From the NCBI GenBank assembly GCA_023935145.1, contig CM043699.1:131510536-131574535 (forward strand): 64,000 bases of DNA, in the 5' to 3' direction. The notes beneath the pieces are model-generated. The model saw nothing but the letters and a program-made list of their open reading frames with translations, had not been told where the DNA came from and did no database searches. The stretch comes from Bretschneidera sinensis. Taxonomy: Eukaryota; Streptophyta; Magnoliopsida; Brassicales; Akaniaceae. Both the position numbers and the translations under genes were made by a program. Numbering within the stretch: the stretch's first letter is position 1; the number at the start of each line of letters is the position of its first letter. Below, piece after piece: positions 12,012 to 22,100 of this stretch.

Positions 12012-14063
12012 CTACATCACACAAGGATATACAATAGCACTTTTAGGTACCCAAAATTTCTTGGGTCCTTTGGGGTTAGTCCTAGAAAATACGGTTCCTT
12101 TTGGGACCCATACTTTCTTAATATGTGGTACTCTATGAACAAGTTGATGATGTACAATCCTAGCATTATAGTCATAGAAATTTCTAGGAAATCTTACATG
12201 TGCATTCCTATAATCCTTAGGATGATAGTTCCTAGTATACATGTTTCTATGGTAAGGAGTATGAAAATGCATGTCATTTCCAGAAAATGAATGATGATGC
12301 ATTCTAGGATACATGCTAGCATATGTATGCAAGTTATTTCTAGAATAGCCATGATAGTGATTCCTAGGATGAGCAGAATGCATTCTTTGATTATACACAT
12401 TGTTCCTAGAATGAGCATGATGATTATTTCTAAGGTGTGTATGAGCATTTCTAGAATGAGCATACAAATAAGCATGAGTATTTTTAGGATGCTTCAATTT
12501 AGTATGATCATTTAAGTTTCTAGACTTCCTAGGATTTATCGAGGGAGTGCTTTTAACAATGCTAGGAGCTTTTGAAGTAGAAGCTCCATCTACACAAGAG
12601 GCTTTCATGAATAAGCTCTCTTTTGTTTTTTGTTTTCCCAATGGAGAATATCCTACACCAGATTTTCCTCCACTTAATCTTTGGGAAGAAAGCACTTCAT
12701 CAAGTTTTTCTTTACCAAGCATAAGTCTAGATATAGTACTGTTTAATTCAGAAATTTTATTTTTCAAATTCTCATTTTCATCTTTAAGAAAATCTTGAGA
12801 CGAATCATACAGTAAAGATGATAATTTTTCTTTTTCTTCTCTAAGAACTATCATTTCTTTAGAAAGAGATGATACTTCTTTCTTAAGAACAGAATTTCTA
12901 GAATCAAATTTCTTTAATTCTTCATGCATTTCATTTATGACTTCTAGCAGTTCTTCACTACTAGTAACAATATTATTTTTTGAAGAGGGAGAAGATGTTA
13001 CCTCACTTTCATCATCGATTGCCATCAAACAAAGGTTGGCAATTTTTTCGTATCCGATTTCTTTGTCTGATGACTCATCTTCTTCGTCATCGCTCCAGGT
13101 AGTTGCTACCATAGCTTTCTTTTTGAAGCCCTTATATGGTTTGCTTGAAACCGTACAGTCAGCTTTTATATGTCCTGGCTTCTTGCAGCCATAGCACATA
13201 AGTGGTTCCCTTTTTGAGGTGGGATCCTTTGAGTAAGGTTTCTTGCTTTTCTTCAAGAACCTATGGAATCGTCTGGTGATTAAAGCCATTTTACCATCCT
13301 CTTCACTGCTCTCTGCTTCTTGTTCTAATTCCTTTTCTTTGTTGCTCGTAGAAGCTTTGAGAGCAATTTGCTTTTTCTTCTTCTCATCATCATTGACGAT
13401 GGGAGTCATTTCTTCCATCTCATATGTCAATAATGACCCAAGCAGCGTTTCAACATCAAGCTTGTCAAGATTTTTGGCCTCCTGAATGGCTGTCCTCTTT
13501 GGTTTCCATTCTGGTGGCAGAGATCTTAAGATTTTTCTGGTTAGTTCAACTTCCTCAATATTCTTGCCAAGCAATTTTAAACCATTTATAATAGTAGTGA
13601 ATCGTGAATGCATTTCGGAAACGGTTTCGTTAGGAGACATCTTAAAAGATTCATACTCAGAAATTAGCATGTAAATTTTAGACTTTTTTACTTCACTTGT
13701 TCCTTCATATGTGACTTGCAATTTATCCCATATTTCTTTAGCAGAAACATATGCAGATATTTTGTTATATTCAGAAATATCTAATGCACAATGTAGCATG
13801 CTTGTTGCTCTGCTATTGAGAGACATCGTTCTACAATCCTCGTCAGTAAACTCAGTTTTGAGTTTAGGCATTGTATGAAGAGTCTCTCCAATAACTATTT
13901 CTTTTGAGTGAATTTTAGGTCCCTCTTCTATAATTCTCCATAGATTGTAATCTTGTCCTTCGACGAAGATTTTCATTCTATTTTTCCAATAGTTATAATT
14001 TGAGCCATTGAACAATGGTGGTCTAGTATAAGAGTGTCCCTCAGAGTAGCTATTTGCTGCCAT
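12012..14063 (-). CDS. gag: Copia gag with CCHC zinc knuckle, coiled coil and His-rich tail
   Basis: 683 aa, starting 56 nt inside the 5' LTR. An N-terminal DUF4219/UBN2-type gag region (about 10-220) contains FNGSNYNYWKNRMKIF. A basic/acidic linker leads to the CX2CX4HX4C knuckle at 290-303. An acidic patch (about 325-340) and a coiled coil (about 375-460) follow, then a striking His/Arg/Asn-rich tail (about 520-640) with repeated HSRN/HPRN units. Gag forms the particle and binds RNA. The frame ends with TAG at 12012-12014 and continues in the same frame into protease, so the TAG is either a nonsense mutation or a readthrough site. The first is more likely given the other stops. Confidence 0.9.
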   Translation of the reverse strand: MAANSYSEGHSYTRPPLFNGSNYNYWKNRMKIFVEGQDYNLWRIIEEGPKIHSKEIVIGETLHTMPKLKTEFTDEDCRTMSLNSRATSMLHCALDISEYNKISAYVSAKEIWDKLQVTYEGTSEVKKSKIYMLISEYESFKMSPNETVSEMHSRFTTIINGLKLLGKNIEEVELTRKILRSLPPEWKPKRTAIQEAKNLDKLDVETLLGSLLTYEMEEMTPIVNDDEKKKKQIALKASTSNKEKELEQEAESSEEDGKMALITRRFHRFLKKSKKPYSKDPTSKREPLMCYGCKKPGHIKADCTVSSKPYKGFKKKAMVATTWSDDEEDESSDKEIGYEKIANLCLMAIDDESEVTSSPSSKNNIVTSSEELLEVINEMHEELKKFDSRNSVLKKEVSSLSKEMIVLREEKEKLSSLLYDSSQDFLKDENENLKNKISELNSTISRLMLGKEKLDEVLSSQRLSGGKSGVGYSPLGKQKTKESLFMKASCVDGASTSKAPSIVKSTPSINPRKSRNLNDHTKLKHPKNTHAYLYAHSRNAHTHLRNNHHAHSRNNVYNQRMHSAHPRNHYHGYSRNNLHTYASMYPRMHHHSFSGNDMHFHTPYHRNMYTRNYHPKDYRNAHVRFPRNFYDYNARIVHHQLVHRVPHIKKVWVPKGTVFSRTNPKGPKKFWVPKSAIVYPCVM

Positions 14064-14104
14064 TGGATCAACTCTAGGAATTTAAGCCTAATAAAGAGAA
14101 CGAA

Positions 14105-14116
14105 GCTCTGATACCA
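14105..14116 (-). other. Primer binding site
   Basis: TGGTATCAGAGC on the minus strand, 2 nt inside the 5' LTR. It is the standard copia PBS complementary to the 3' end of initiator Met tRNA. Confidence 0.92.
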
Positions 14117-14692
14117 ATTGTAGCTCGAGGTTTCAACCCAAGAGGGGGGGTGAATTGGGTTTTTAAAAACTTTTGCGGAATTTATACAAGTTTATAAAAA
14201 CTGATTAGCAGCAAATAATTAATACAAGTAATAAGCTGTAAATAAAGAGTTTAAGGAAAGAGGATGCAAACACAGTTATAGTGGTTCGGCAATATCAGAT
14301 TCGTTCCGACCCTACGTCCACTCTCTTCAAGGAACTCCTTGAAGTAATCCACTAAGAAAACTTAGTCGCACAACTTAGCCAGGTGTTGCACAAACCGTAC
14401 ATAAGCAATTTACAGGAATTGCTTAAACCGAAAAATCCCCTTCCTTTCGGAAGTTTCCCCTTCCTCTCGGAAGTAATCTCTTTACAAAGATTGTGTAAAG
14501 TAAAAGGTAGAGAGACAGCAAATGAAAGCTTATTACAACAGAAATGTCTCTCTTTCAAAGTAAAGCTTGAAGAAATGGCTCAATAAGATTATTTCAAAGC
14601 TTTTTGTGTTTCAAGAGTATAAAAACTTGATTATATGAGATCAACTCTTTTTGAATATGTGCTACTTTTTTTTGAATGCTTTGCTGAATGGG

Positions 14693-14700
14693 TTTATATA
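14693..14700 (-). promoter_or_regulatory. TATA box in the 5' LTR
   Basis: TATATAAA on the minus strand, the probable core promoter for genomic RNA. The palindrome array lies about 95 bp upstream. Confidence 0.65.
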
Positions 14701-14795
14701 GCAATCAATTAATATGGCCGTTTTGGACTTTAATTTGAAAAAGATTTACTTTAAAACGTTCAGATTTGGAGTCCAACGGTCATATTTTTGAATTA

Positions 14796-15060
14796 CCAGT
14801 CGACTGGGTCGAGATACCAGTCGACTGGGTTCACTTGAAAAATACTCGTTTTCAAACCTTCTGGGTATCCAGTCGACTGGTATATATCACCCAGTCGACT
14901 AGGGATTTTCTGTCCATTTCACCAGTCGACTGGGTTGATTCATCCAGTCGACTGGGATATTACTGGTCAAAGTACCAGTCGACTGGGTTAATTCATCCAG
15001 TCGACTGGGTACCTTCTGACCCATATACCAGTCGACTGGTATATGTACCCAGTCGACTGG
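14796..15060. repeat. Array of ten CCAGTCGACTGG palindromes in the 5' LTR
   Basis: Same ten sites and spacing as 5665-5929 (both arrays span 265 bp). One copy has lost its symmetry through a G-to-A change (CAGTCGACTAGG near 14892). Confidence 0.9.
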
Positions 15061-15369
15061 GTTATCTTCCAACCCAGTTTTTCTTCTGTTTTTCATAAAA
15101 AAAACATTTAAAAATAATGGTTTTAGAAAAACCTTTTGTGTTTGAGCCATTGAACAAGCTAATACAATGTATGAGTGAGACTTACATTGGTTCTAAACCT
15201 TAAGACCTATTCTAGATCTTCAGTCTTCACTTGATACTTGATTTGGTTCGAGTTTTTGCACTTTGTTCCTTGGTTGAATGTGTTTGATCCTTAATACAAC
15301 TTAGTTTAAATATGTTAGTTAAATAACAGTTGTGTTTTGTCATCATTAAAATACGGGCGAGGGTCAACA

Positions 15370-15374
15370 ATATC
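15370..15374. repeat. Target-site duplication ATATC (right)
   Basis: Second copy of the 5-bp duplicated target of the copia insertion; it runs directly into the interrupted host sequence TTTAACGGGGG. Confidence 0.93.
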
Positions 15375-15633
15375 TTTAACGGGGGCTTAATGAAATTGAA
15401 AATAGATACGATGTATTTCTGCATTCTTTATCCAGTGCTCATACACTCAGGAAAAAAATAACAAGATATCTATTGTTATAAAGATTTTAATGTGTTTTGG
15501 AACTTACAATATAATTTTCTAATCTAATAAATAAAGAAGAATATGACTAGGGAGCCTAGATCTTCGGTTTATGCTTATGATACCGATAAAGGATACCACC
15601 CAATGACATGAGGACACGTGGACAAACTCCCCT

Positions 15634-16479
15634 CTAGTAGCATGAAGACATGTGGACGGACTCTCTCCAATAAACTGACAACACGTGGACAATTTCACCC
15701 AGTAGCTTGAAGACACGTGGACGAACCCCAAAACTTCTTTCACTTTGGACGAAGAAGAAGATTTTCTTCCACCTTTTGATCGAAGAAGGCGTCTTCCTCA
15801 ACAACCTCTTCCTTGCCCTCGAATTGATCACGACCCACCCGGTTTGGCCTTGCTTGCTTGTTTGGAAATGGGCCTTGAAGATGTCGATGTTCATCATTCC
15901 CTCCACCTCTATACAAACGCAGATAAAGACCATAATAAGCCACACCGAGTTTGGTACCAGTTGGTATAGTGTTATGTCAAAATACCTTAGCACTACGTAA
16001 AAGAAGGAATGAAAGGGAAATCGGAGCTCGACCCTCATGTGTCACTCATACACACATATTTTGTAGGGCGCGTGGCTCGATGGGACATCATATGACCTCT
16101 CCCCAACCCTGGTTGGCTTAAGGGCATACTCTCTGAGAACGCGGTATGTCCTCCGGATCACCTCGAGATTCTCTTATTCCAGTTGGCTGGGTACAGCGTT
16201 AGCCGCGATCGACCACTGGACCTTATCCTTCACAGCCATATCTCCCCTCAGATTGACTAGGGTAATATCTACCTTATCCTCATCCACAAAGATGAAGTCC
16301 TCCTCATACCCCCCCTCTTCCACTTCCACGTAAGGCACCATGGATAGTAGTCCCTCCTTGGCCTCGGTGCCATCCGAGGACTCACACCCGGTGGAGGACG
16401 AGCTTGACCCCGTCTCCTCGGACTTACTTCTGTCATTACCACTACTTGGTCTATCGCGAAATCTATCTATTAAATACAT
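15634..16479 (-). pseudogene. Antisense ORF relic of the gypsy remnant (putative gypsy-type transposon domain), unit 1
   Basis: Two minus-strand pieces: 16174-16479 (acidic, Ser-rich start, ...DKVDITLVNLRGDMAV) and 15634-16038 (RFPFHSFF, LVPNSVWLIMVF, NIDIFKAHFQ, IKRWKKIFFFV). From memory this pattern is the plant 'putative gypsy type transposon' domain seen as an antisense extra ORF in Tat elements. It is broken between 16038 and 16174 and fused at its end to the CACGTGG repeats, so the last residues come from the LTR fragment. Not expected to encode a working protein. Confidence 0.6.
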
Positions 16480-17191
16480 GAAAAAGTTGATAGAAGAAAC
16501 TCAGCAAAAATATGATCGCCTGAGCAGTTTTTTCTCAGCTAAAGCCCCGCGCACCCTCGAACCTCAAATAAACTCCGAGCACCTTCTCACCAAAATCAAC
16601 TCCAAGCACTCTCACACTTTTGGTATGAGGCCGTGGGCTCTCAAATTTCTTCTCTGTTTACTACTGAAGTGAAGTGGGGTAAAATAATGAGCAAACATCC
16701 TTATATAAGAAGAGAGGCGAGACAAACAAGGAGAGTTAAACCTTACAGTTGGAAGGACATGACGGTCAAAATAACCGAGGCTACTTTTACATCCCTCAGG
16801 AGCCCCCAACTGCAATGATGCGACGTTTTGCCTGCTCGAGATGTCGTTCCATTCCTCAAAGGAACCAATCAATAAATGGCGCCGTCATTTCCAGTCTACT
16901 GGAACATTTATAAAGGTTCCAAAGGCAACCCAAGTATCATCCTTTTGGGCCTAGAAGGCAAAAAGGATTACTAGGGCCAAACATTAAAGGTTTGATTTGG
17001 GCTTAAAACGCAAACAAGGATTACTAGGGCCCAACACCAAAGGTTTGATTTGGGCCTAAAAGGCAAGAAGCCCAAGAATCCACCAAAAATTCCAAAAGAA
17101 GAAGCCCAAGAATTCATCCAAGATTCCAAGAAAAGAAATCTAAAGAATGCCGTAAGGATATTAAAACCGGACGGCACAAAAATTGAAGATC
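16480..17191 (+). other. Non-coding part of the gypsy remnant 3' UTR, unit 1
   Basis: No supported gene. From about 16930 to 17080 it has short repeats of an AAAAGGATTACTAGGG-type motif and GGTTTGATTTGGG. Collinear with 32791-33501 and 57639-58309. Confidence 0.5.
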
Positions 17192-18392
17192 TCCAAGGCC
17201 GAGTATATTGACTACTGCTCATATGCTCGAACTGATGTTTCCGAGGCCGAGCATATTGACTGCTGCTCATATGCTCGAACCGATGTTTCCAAGGCCGAGC
17301 ATATTGACTGCTACTCTTATGCTCGGATCAACGTTTTCAAGGCCGAGCATATTGACTGTTGATCATATGCTCGGGCCAACGTCTCCAAGGTTGAACATAT
17401 TGACTACTGCTCATATGCTTAAACCAATGTCTCTAAGGCCGAGCATATTGATTGCTGCTCATATGCTCGAACCGACGTCTCCAAGGCCGAGTATATTTAC
17501 TTTTGCTCATATGCTCGGTCCAACGTCTCCAAGGTTGAGCATATTGACTGCTGCTCATATGCTTAAACCAATGTCTCCAAGGCCGAGCATATTAACTGCT
17601 GCTTATATGCTCGGACCGACGTCTCCAAGGCCGAGCATATTGACTTCTGCTCATATGCTCGGACCAATGTTTCCAAGGCCGAGCACATTGACTGTTGCTC
17701 ATATGCTCAGACTGACGTCTCTAAGGCCGAGTATATTGACTTCTGCTCATATGCTCGGACTATTGTCTCCAAGACCAAGGATCTTGATTGCTGCTCATAT
17801 GCTCATACCAATTTCTCTAAGGCTGAGCATATTGACTGTTGCTTATATGCTCGGACCAAAGTCTCTAAGGTAGGGCATTTTGACTGCTGCTCATATGCTC
17901 GGACTAGTGTGTCCAAGGTCGGGCCTATTGACGCTATTCATATGCTCGGACCAACGTCTCCAAGGCCGAGCATATTGACTACTGCTCATACGCTTTGACC
18001 AATGTATCTAATGTCAAGCATATTGATTGCGGCTCACATGCTCAGACCGACATCTCTAAGGCCGATCAAGTTGACAACTGCTCAAACGCTCAGTCCAACA
18101 TTTCCAAGGCCGAGCATATTGACTGCTGCTCAAACGCTAGGTCCAACCCCTCAAAGGCCAAGTATATCGACTGTTGTTCAAATTCTCGGCCCAACGTCTC
18201 CAAGGCTGGGCATATTGATAGCTCCTCAAAGGCTCGACCAAATGTCTCCCAGGCTGAGCAAGTTGAATACTGCTCAAATACTCGACCCAACATCTTTAAA
18301 GTCGAGCATATTGAATGCTGCCCAAATGCTCGGCCCAACGTCTCCAAGACTGAGCAAGTTGATTACTGCTCAAATGCTCGACCCAACGTCTT
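17192..18392 (+). repeat. 48-bp tandem repeat array, about 25 copies, unit 1
   Basis: The unit runs TCCAAGGCCGAGCATATTGA... to ...CATATGCTCGGACCAACG, with the period fixed at 48 bp (1,201 bp, about 25 copies). Each unit holds an inverted repeat, CCGAGCATAT ... ATATGCTCGG, with a loop of about 12 nt. Later copies drift to a CAAATGCTCG variant. Because 48 is a multiple of 3, long open frames arise by chance; I do not treat them as genes. The position just before the PPT fits the 3' UTR repeats of Tat elements. Confidence 0.93.
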
Positions 18393-18438
18393 TAAAGCGG
18401 AGCTCTATCATACTTTCTTAGAGCACATAAATGTACTT

Positions 18439-18452
18439 AAGAAAATGGGAGG
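18439..18452 (+). other. Polypurine tract of the gypsy remnant, unit 1
   Basis: AAGAAAATGGGAGG, 4 nt before the LTR start TGATACAG. Unit 3 has AAGAAAGTGGGAGG at 59557-59570. Confidence 0.65.
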
Positions 18453-18456
18453 CCTT

Positions 18457-19072
18457 TGATACAGCCAATAAACACACCACCCAATAGTGTAACGACATGT
18501 GGACAACCCCTATCCAATAGTATAGCGACACGTGGACACTCCTCAATCAATAGTACAATGACACGTGGATAGTCCTAAACCAATAGCACAACTACATGTG
18601 GATAATTCTTACCCAATAGCACAACAACACCTGGACCATTCTGGCCCAATAGCATAGTGACACATGGAAAAAACTGTGGGTAGTCATCGCCTCCCCCGGA
18701 CTCCCCCACACATACATGTAGCATGATTATAGGGATTACAGTCATCCCTGGACACACGACTAGACCTTTTGACGGAGGAGCGGGATCTCCAGGAATGCCC
18801 CATCCTTACTACATAGGCGACCTCACCCCCAAAACGCTATAAAAGGTCCAAGGTACGCAAATCCAATATGATCTACAATCACAATTTCATTACTGAAAAC
18901 GTCAAGCATCTTCATTTCTCTAAAAACTTGCACTGACGAAAGCATCAGAGTGTCCTCAGAGGCATTACCCCTCCTATCTTCCGGTGACTCCCTAGCTCAT
19001 CCAGTTTTCCTTATACATGCTCCCATTTTGAGCACCGACCTCCAGCTCAGCAACACATTTTAGGCATCAACA
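18457..19072 (+). repeat. Gypsy LTR (616 bp), unit 1
   Basis: TGATACAG ... CATCAACA. It contains four or five roughly 36-bp repeats with CACGTGGA or CATGTGGA cores (18495-18670), a TATA box (TATAAAAGG, about 18838), and ends directly before a PBS. The repeats resemble those at 15590-15725, which supports the latter being the truncated start of the partner LTR. Confidence 0.75.
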
Positions 19073-19075
19073 GAT

Positions 19076-19091
19076 TGGCACCGTCCGTGGG
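19076..19091 (+). other. Gypsy primer binding site and gag start stub, unit 1
   Basis: TGGCACCGTCCGTGGG follows the LTR, close to the TGGCGCCGTCTGTGGG PBS common in plant Tat elements. An ATG at 19151 opens a gag-like MPPKNTTKNA start that is cut off after about 40 bp. Confidence 0.65.
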
Positions 19092-19189
19092 AAATCACCA
19101 TCTCTCGCTAACAATAAAAGCGAAGAAGTCTAAAGAACTCATCTGTTGCCATGCCACCCAAGAATACCACAAAGAACGCTAGCAACAGA

Positions 19190-22100
19190 TTAACCTAAAT
19201 AGTTAATTGCTAACTTATATGTTATAATAGAATTAGATCAAAATGAGTTAGAATAACAGTAAAATCACTTGTAGGTTATAAAACGGGCAAAAAAATAAAT
19301 GTACCTCGGGAGCAAACCTCCAAGCTCTAAAAAAAAAAAGAGTTTTCGGATCAAAACAAAAAAAAAAGTCTTTGGAGCAATGAAGCCGTGACTAATAGTG
19401 ATAACCTTAACACACCGTGACAATGAGATCCTAATTTATCTCATATGAAAGACGACTCGAAGAAACTTGCGTTGACAGATTGACTAAAAAAAATTATATT
19501 CTAAAAATTCTCAATTTTTAGAATATAAATAAAACAAGAAAATATTTATCATAAAAATTTTCAATTTTTAATAAAATATTTTTATTTTTTCAGTCAAATA
19601 AATAGCACTAATATTTTTGTGAATAAATACAGAATTGCAGTTGTTGTTTACTCTTACTTCACTGTTATTTCCCTCTAGCAAAGGCTGCTTCGCTAATCAA
19701 AATAAAACAAGCCGATTTAAGTATTGTTCGAGAGTTTATGAAATAATTTTTATTAATAATAAATTAGAACGTTATCCAAATGGTTTTAATAAATTATCCA
19801 TAAAATGAATAAAAAAACTAAAAAATATATTTTAAACTTGAAAATTGAATAAATTGTGTTTGGAAAACAATTTTTATTTTTATTTTATTAAATACTATTT
19901 AAAAAAAATTATAAAACAAAACTATTACTAGATCGAATGGTATCTTATTAAGAAAAGCTATCAATCATGATTTCGTGTTTAGTTTCTTTCTTTGTAATGG
20001 TTTACATATATTGGCATCAAATAAGTAACGGATTCAATTAATTAACCATATGATGAATTTTGATATTATAGTTTTAATGTAAAATTAATTAAAAAAAAGG
20101 CTCGAGTACTGCTTTGATGACCTGCTTGGTCATAAACTAGCTACCGCTACCAACCTTGGCGGCTTTAGTACTACTACTACACGATAAATAACTTGCTTTT
20201 CATCTTTCTCTTAATGCATTATACGTGAGGAAACAACGAAAATGCAAAAAAAAAAAAAAAAATGTAATAAACATTTTACTTGAGGAGAAGATCATAAGAT
20301 CAAAAGATTCAATGGTGTTATAATGGAATTAAATTGAAAATGTATTGTTTTTCTTGAAAAATATAACAATGTTATTTATTAGTAAAACATTGAAAATCAA
20401 TTTTTTTTTTATTCTGGTTGCGATTATTTTATTTTTTGTTTAAAAAATATTTACATTAAAAATTAGTATATGTTGATGTCGAAAATTTGTCAGATATATA
20501 CGCACACAAAAAGAGAAAAAACCCTTAAAAGTAGTCGAATGATGCTTATGATAATGAGAGTCACCTTTATATAATGTTTAGAAGTAGAGTCTGTTTAGGA
20601 AAGTAATTAATGTTGAGAGTTATAGTAGATTTAAGACTCTTATATACTGAAGTGTCTTGATAGAATTAGAGTTCCATGAGCTAGAATGTCTCGATAGAAT
20701 TAAGGTTTTTATAGATTGGAATGACATTTATACCCCCTATACATGTAAAAGATTTATTTACTAGATTTGTTGATTGGTAAATCCATCCCAAGATGACACA
20801 TGTCATCTAAAAATTGGTGAAACAAAGATAAGAAAGTCCTGTGTGCCGTATGATTTCAAAATGAGGAAAACCTTGATGATCTGCTTGGTCATAAACTAGC
20901 TAGCGCTACCAAGCATGGCGGCTTTAATACTACTACTACACGATAAATAACTTGCTTTTCATCTTGTTCTTAATGCATTATATGTGAGGAAACAACAACG
21001 AAAATGCAAAAAAATGTAATAAACATCTTTTATTAAATCAAACCTTATTTTTTTTGCACATTTTCAGTATGGAAAGAAACTTATGGTACGCAAGATCGAA
21101 TTATACAATAAAGTTCACGTGATCTGATATGAAGAATATGAACGAATTGAAGATAAGATTATAAGACCAAGAGATTCAATGATGTTATGATGGAATTAAA
21201 TTGAAAATATACTGTTTTCCTTGAAAAACATAACAATGTTATTTGTGAGAAAACATTATAGAATCTATAAGAAAAAATAACAGAAAGAACAATATTGAGT
21301 GAAAATTTGTAAGGGTGTCTACGCATACAAAGAGAGAAGAAATCCTTAGGAGTAACCGAATGATACATGTAATAATGAGAGTCACTTAATATAATGTTTA
21401 GAAGTAGAGTCTGTTTAGGAAAGTAGTTCATGTTGAGTATTATAGTAGAATTAGGATTTTCGTAGACTGGAGTGTCCTGTTAGAATTAGAGTTCTATTAA
21501 CTAAAATATCTTAATAGAATTAAGGTTTTCATAGGTTGAAATAACATTAATACCCCTATATACGTGTAAGATATTTATTTGCTAGATTTACTGATTAGTA
21601 AACATTATAGAATCTATATGAAAATTGGTGAAACAAAGATAAGAAAGTCCTGTGTCTAGTATGACTTCAAAATGAGGAAAACCTTTACAAGTCCATATGT
21701 TTGATCAAAGACTACAAAACAAACTTAATCCAAATACTATAACCAGGTTTGAACGTTTACTTTTACTAGTAAAAATTGACTAATTGTGTGACTTATGTCT
21801 ATGTCAGAGACTTTCTATAAGACACTGTTTTATCACGTTTTTATTTGTACTCATCAAAATTAATCAGGTGGAAAAATATTACACAAGTTAATTAGAAGAA
21901 AAAACAACAACATTCCACCCACTTTTTAAAGTTTTTTCTTCTCTTTCTTTTCACGCGTATTCAACACTCAGAAAATTGCACTAATTATTTTTTAAGTTAG
22001 TATTATTTATCAATGAAACTGTTTTAAAAATTAAAAATATATATAAAGAATTTGATCATGACTTATTTTATATAAATAGAAAGATAAATACGATATAGCA

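Larger units (their letters stand above)
4980..15369 (-). mobile_element. 10.39-kb Ty1/copia retrotransposon, SIRE/Sirevirus-like, inserted in unit 1
   Basis: Complete LTR-to-LTR element read from the minus strand: 5' LTR (14119-15369), PBS, gag, protease, integrase, RT, RNase H, extra sense ORF, PPT, 3' LTR (4980-6239). The order integrase before RT makes it copia. The iMet-type PBS, 10-kb size, long gag with coiled coil, several AGGGGGAG tracts near the 3' LTR and an extra ORF after RNase H fit the SIRE (Sirevirus) lineage; the lineage call is inference. It has a 5-bp target duplication and is absent from both paralogous sites, so it inserted after the triplication or only into this copy. 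Gag-pol and the extra ORF are broken by five in-frame stops, so this copy looks non-autonomous. Confidence 0.95.
14119..15369 (-). repeat. 5' LTR of the 10.39-kb copia element
   Basis: 1,251 bp, nearly identical to 4980-6239. It holds the transcription promoter of the element: palindrome array 14796-15060 and TATA box 14693-14700. The 9-bp length difference from the other LTR comes from a shorter G run near 14144-14150 and one homopolymer A. Confidence 0.95.
15578..19189 (+). mobile_element. Rearranged Ty3/gypsy (Tat-like) remnant, unit 1
   Basis: Order on + strand: a truncated LTR start (15578 to about 15730) with CACGTGG-containing repeats, an antisense ORF relic, a 3' UTR with 48-bp repeats, PPT, a 616-bp LTR, PBS, and about 40 bp of a gag start. 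Gag and pol are otherwise missing. Antisense extra ORFs and hypervariable 3' UTR tandem repeats are known from the Ogre/Tat clade. Having a PBS after the right-hand LTR means it is not a simple element; it looks like a tandem or recombined element that lost most of its interior. It is present in all three units, so it predates the triplication. The right border is inferred from the uninterrupted homologue near 37546. Confidence 0.75.

Noticed and set aside
12194..12515. ORFs on both strands over the gag His-rich tail
   Set aside because: By-products of repetitive gag sequence in other frames.
18575..18757. Minus-strand ORFs over the CACGTGGA repeats (LLGKNYPHVVVLL type)
   Set aside because: Repeat translation inside an LTR; similar chance ORFs occur in each unit.
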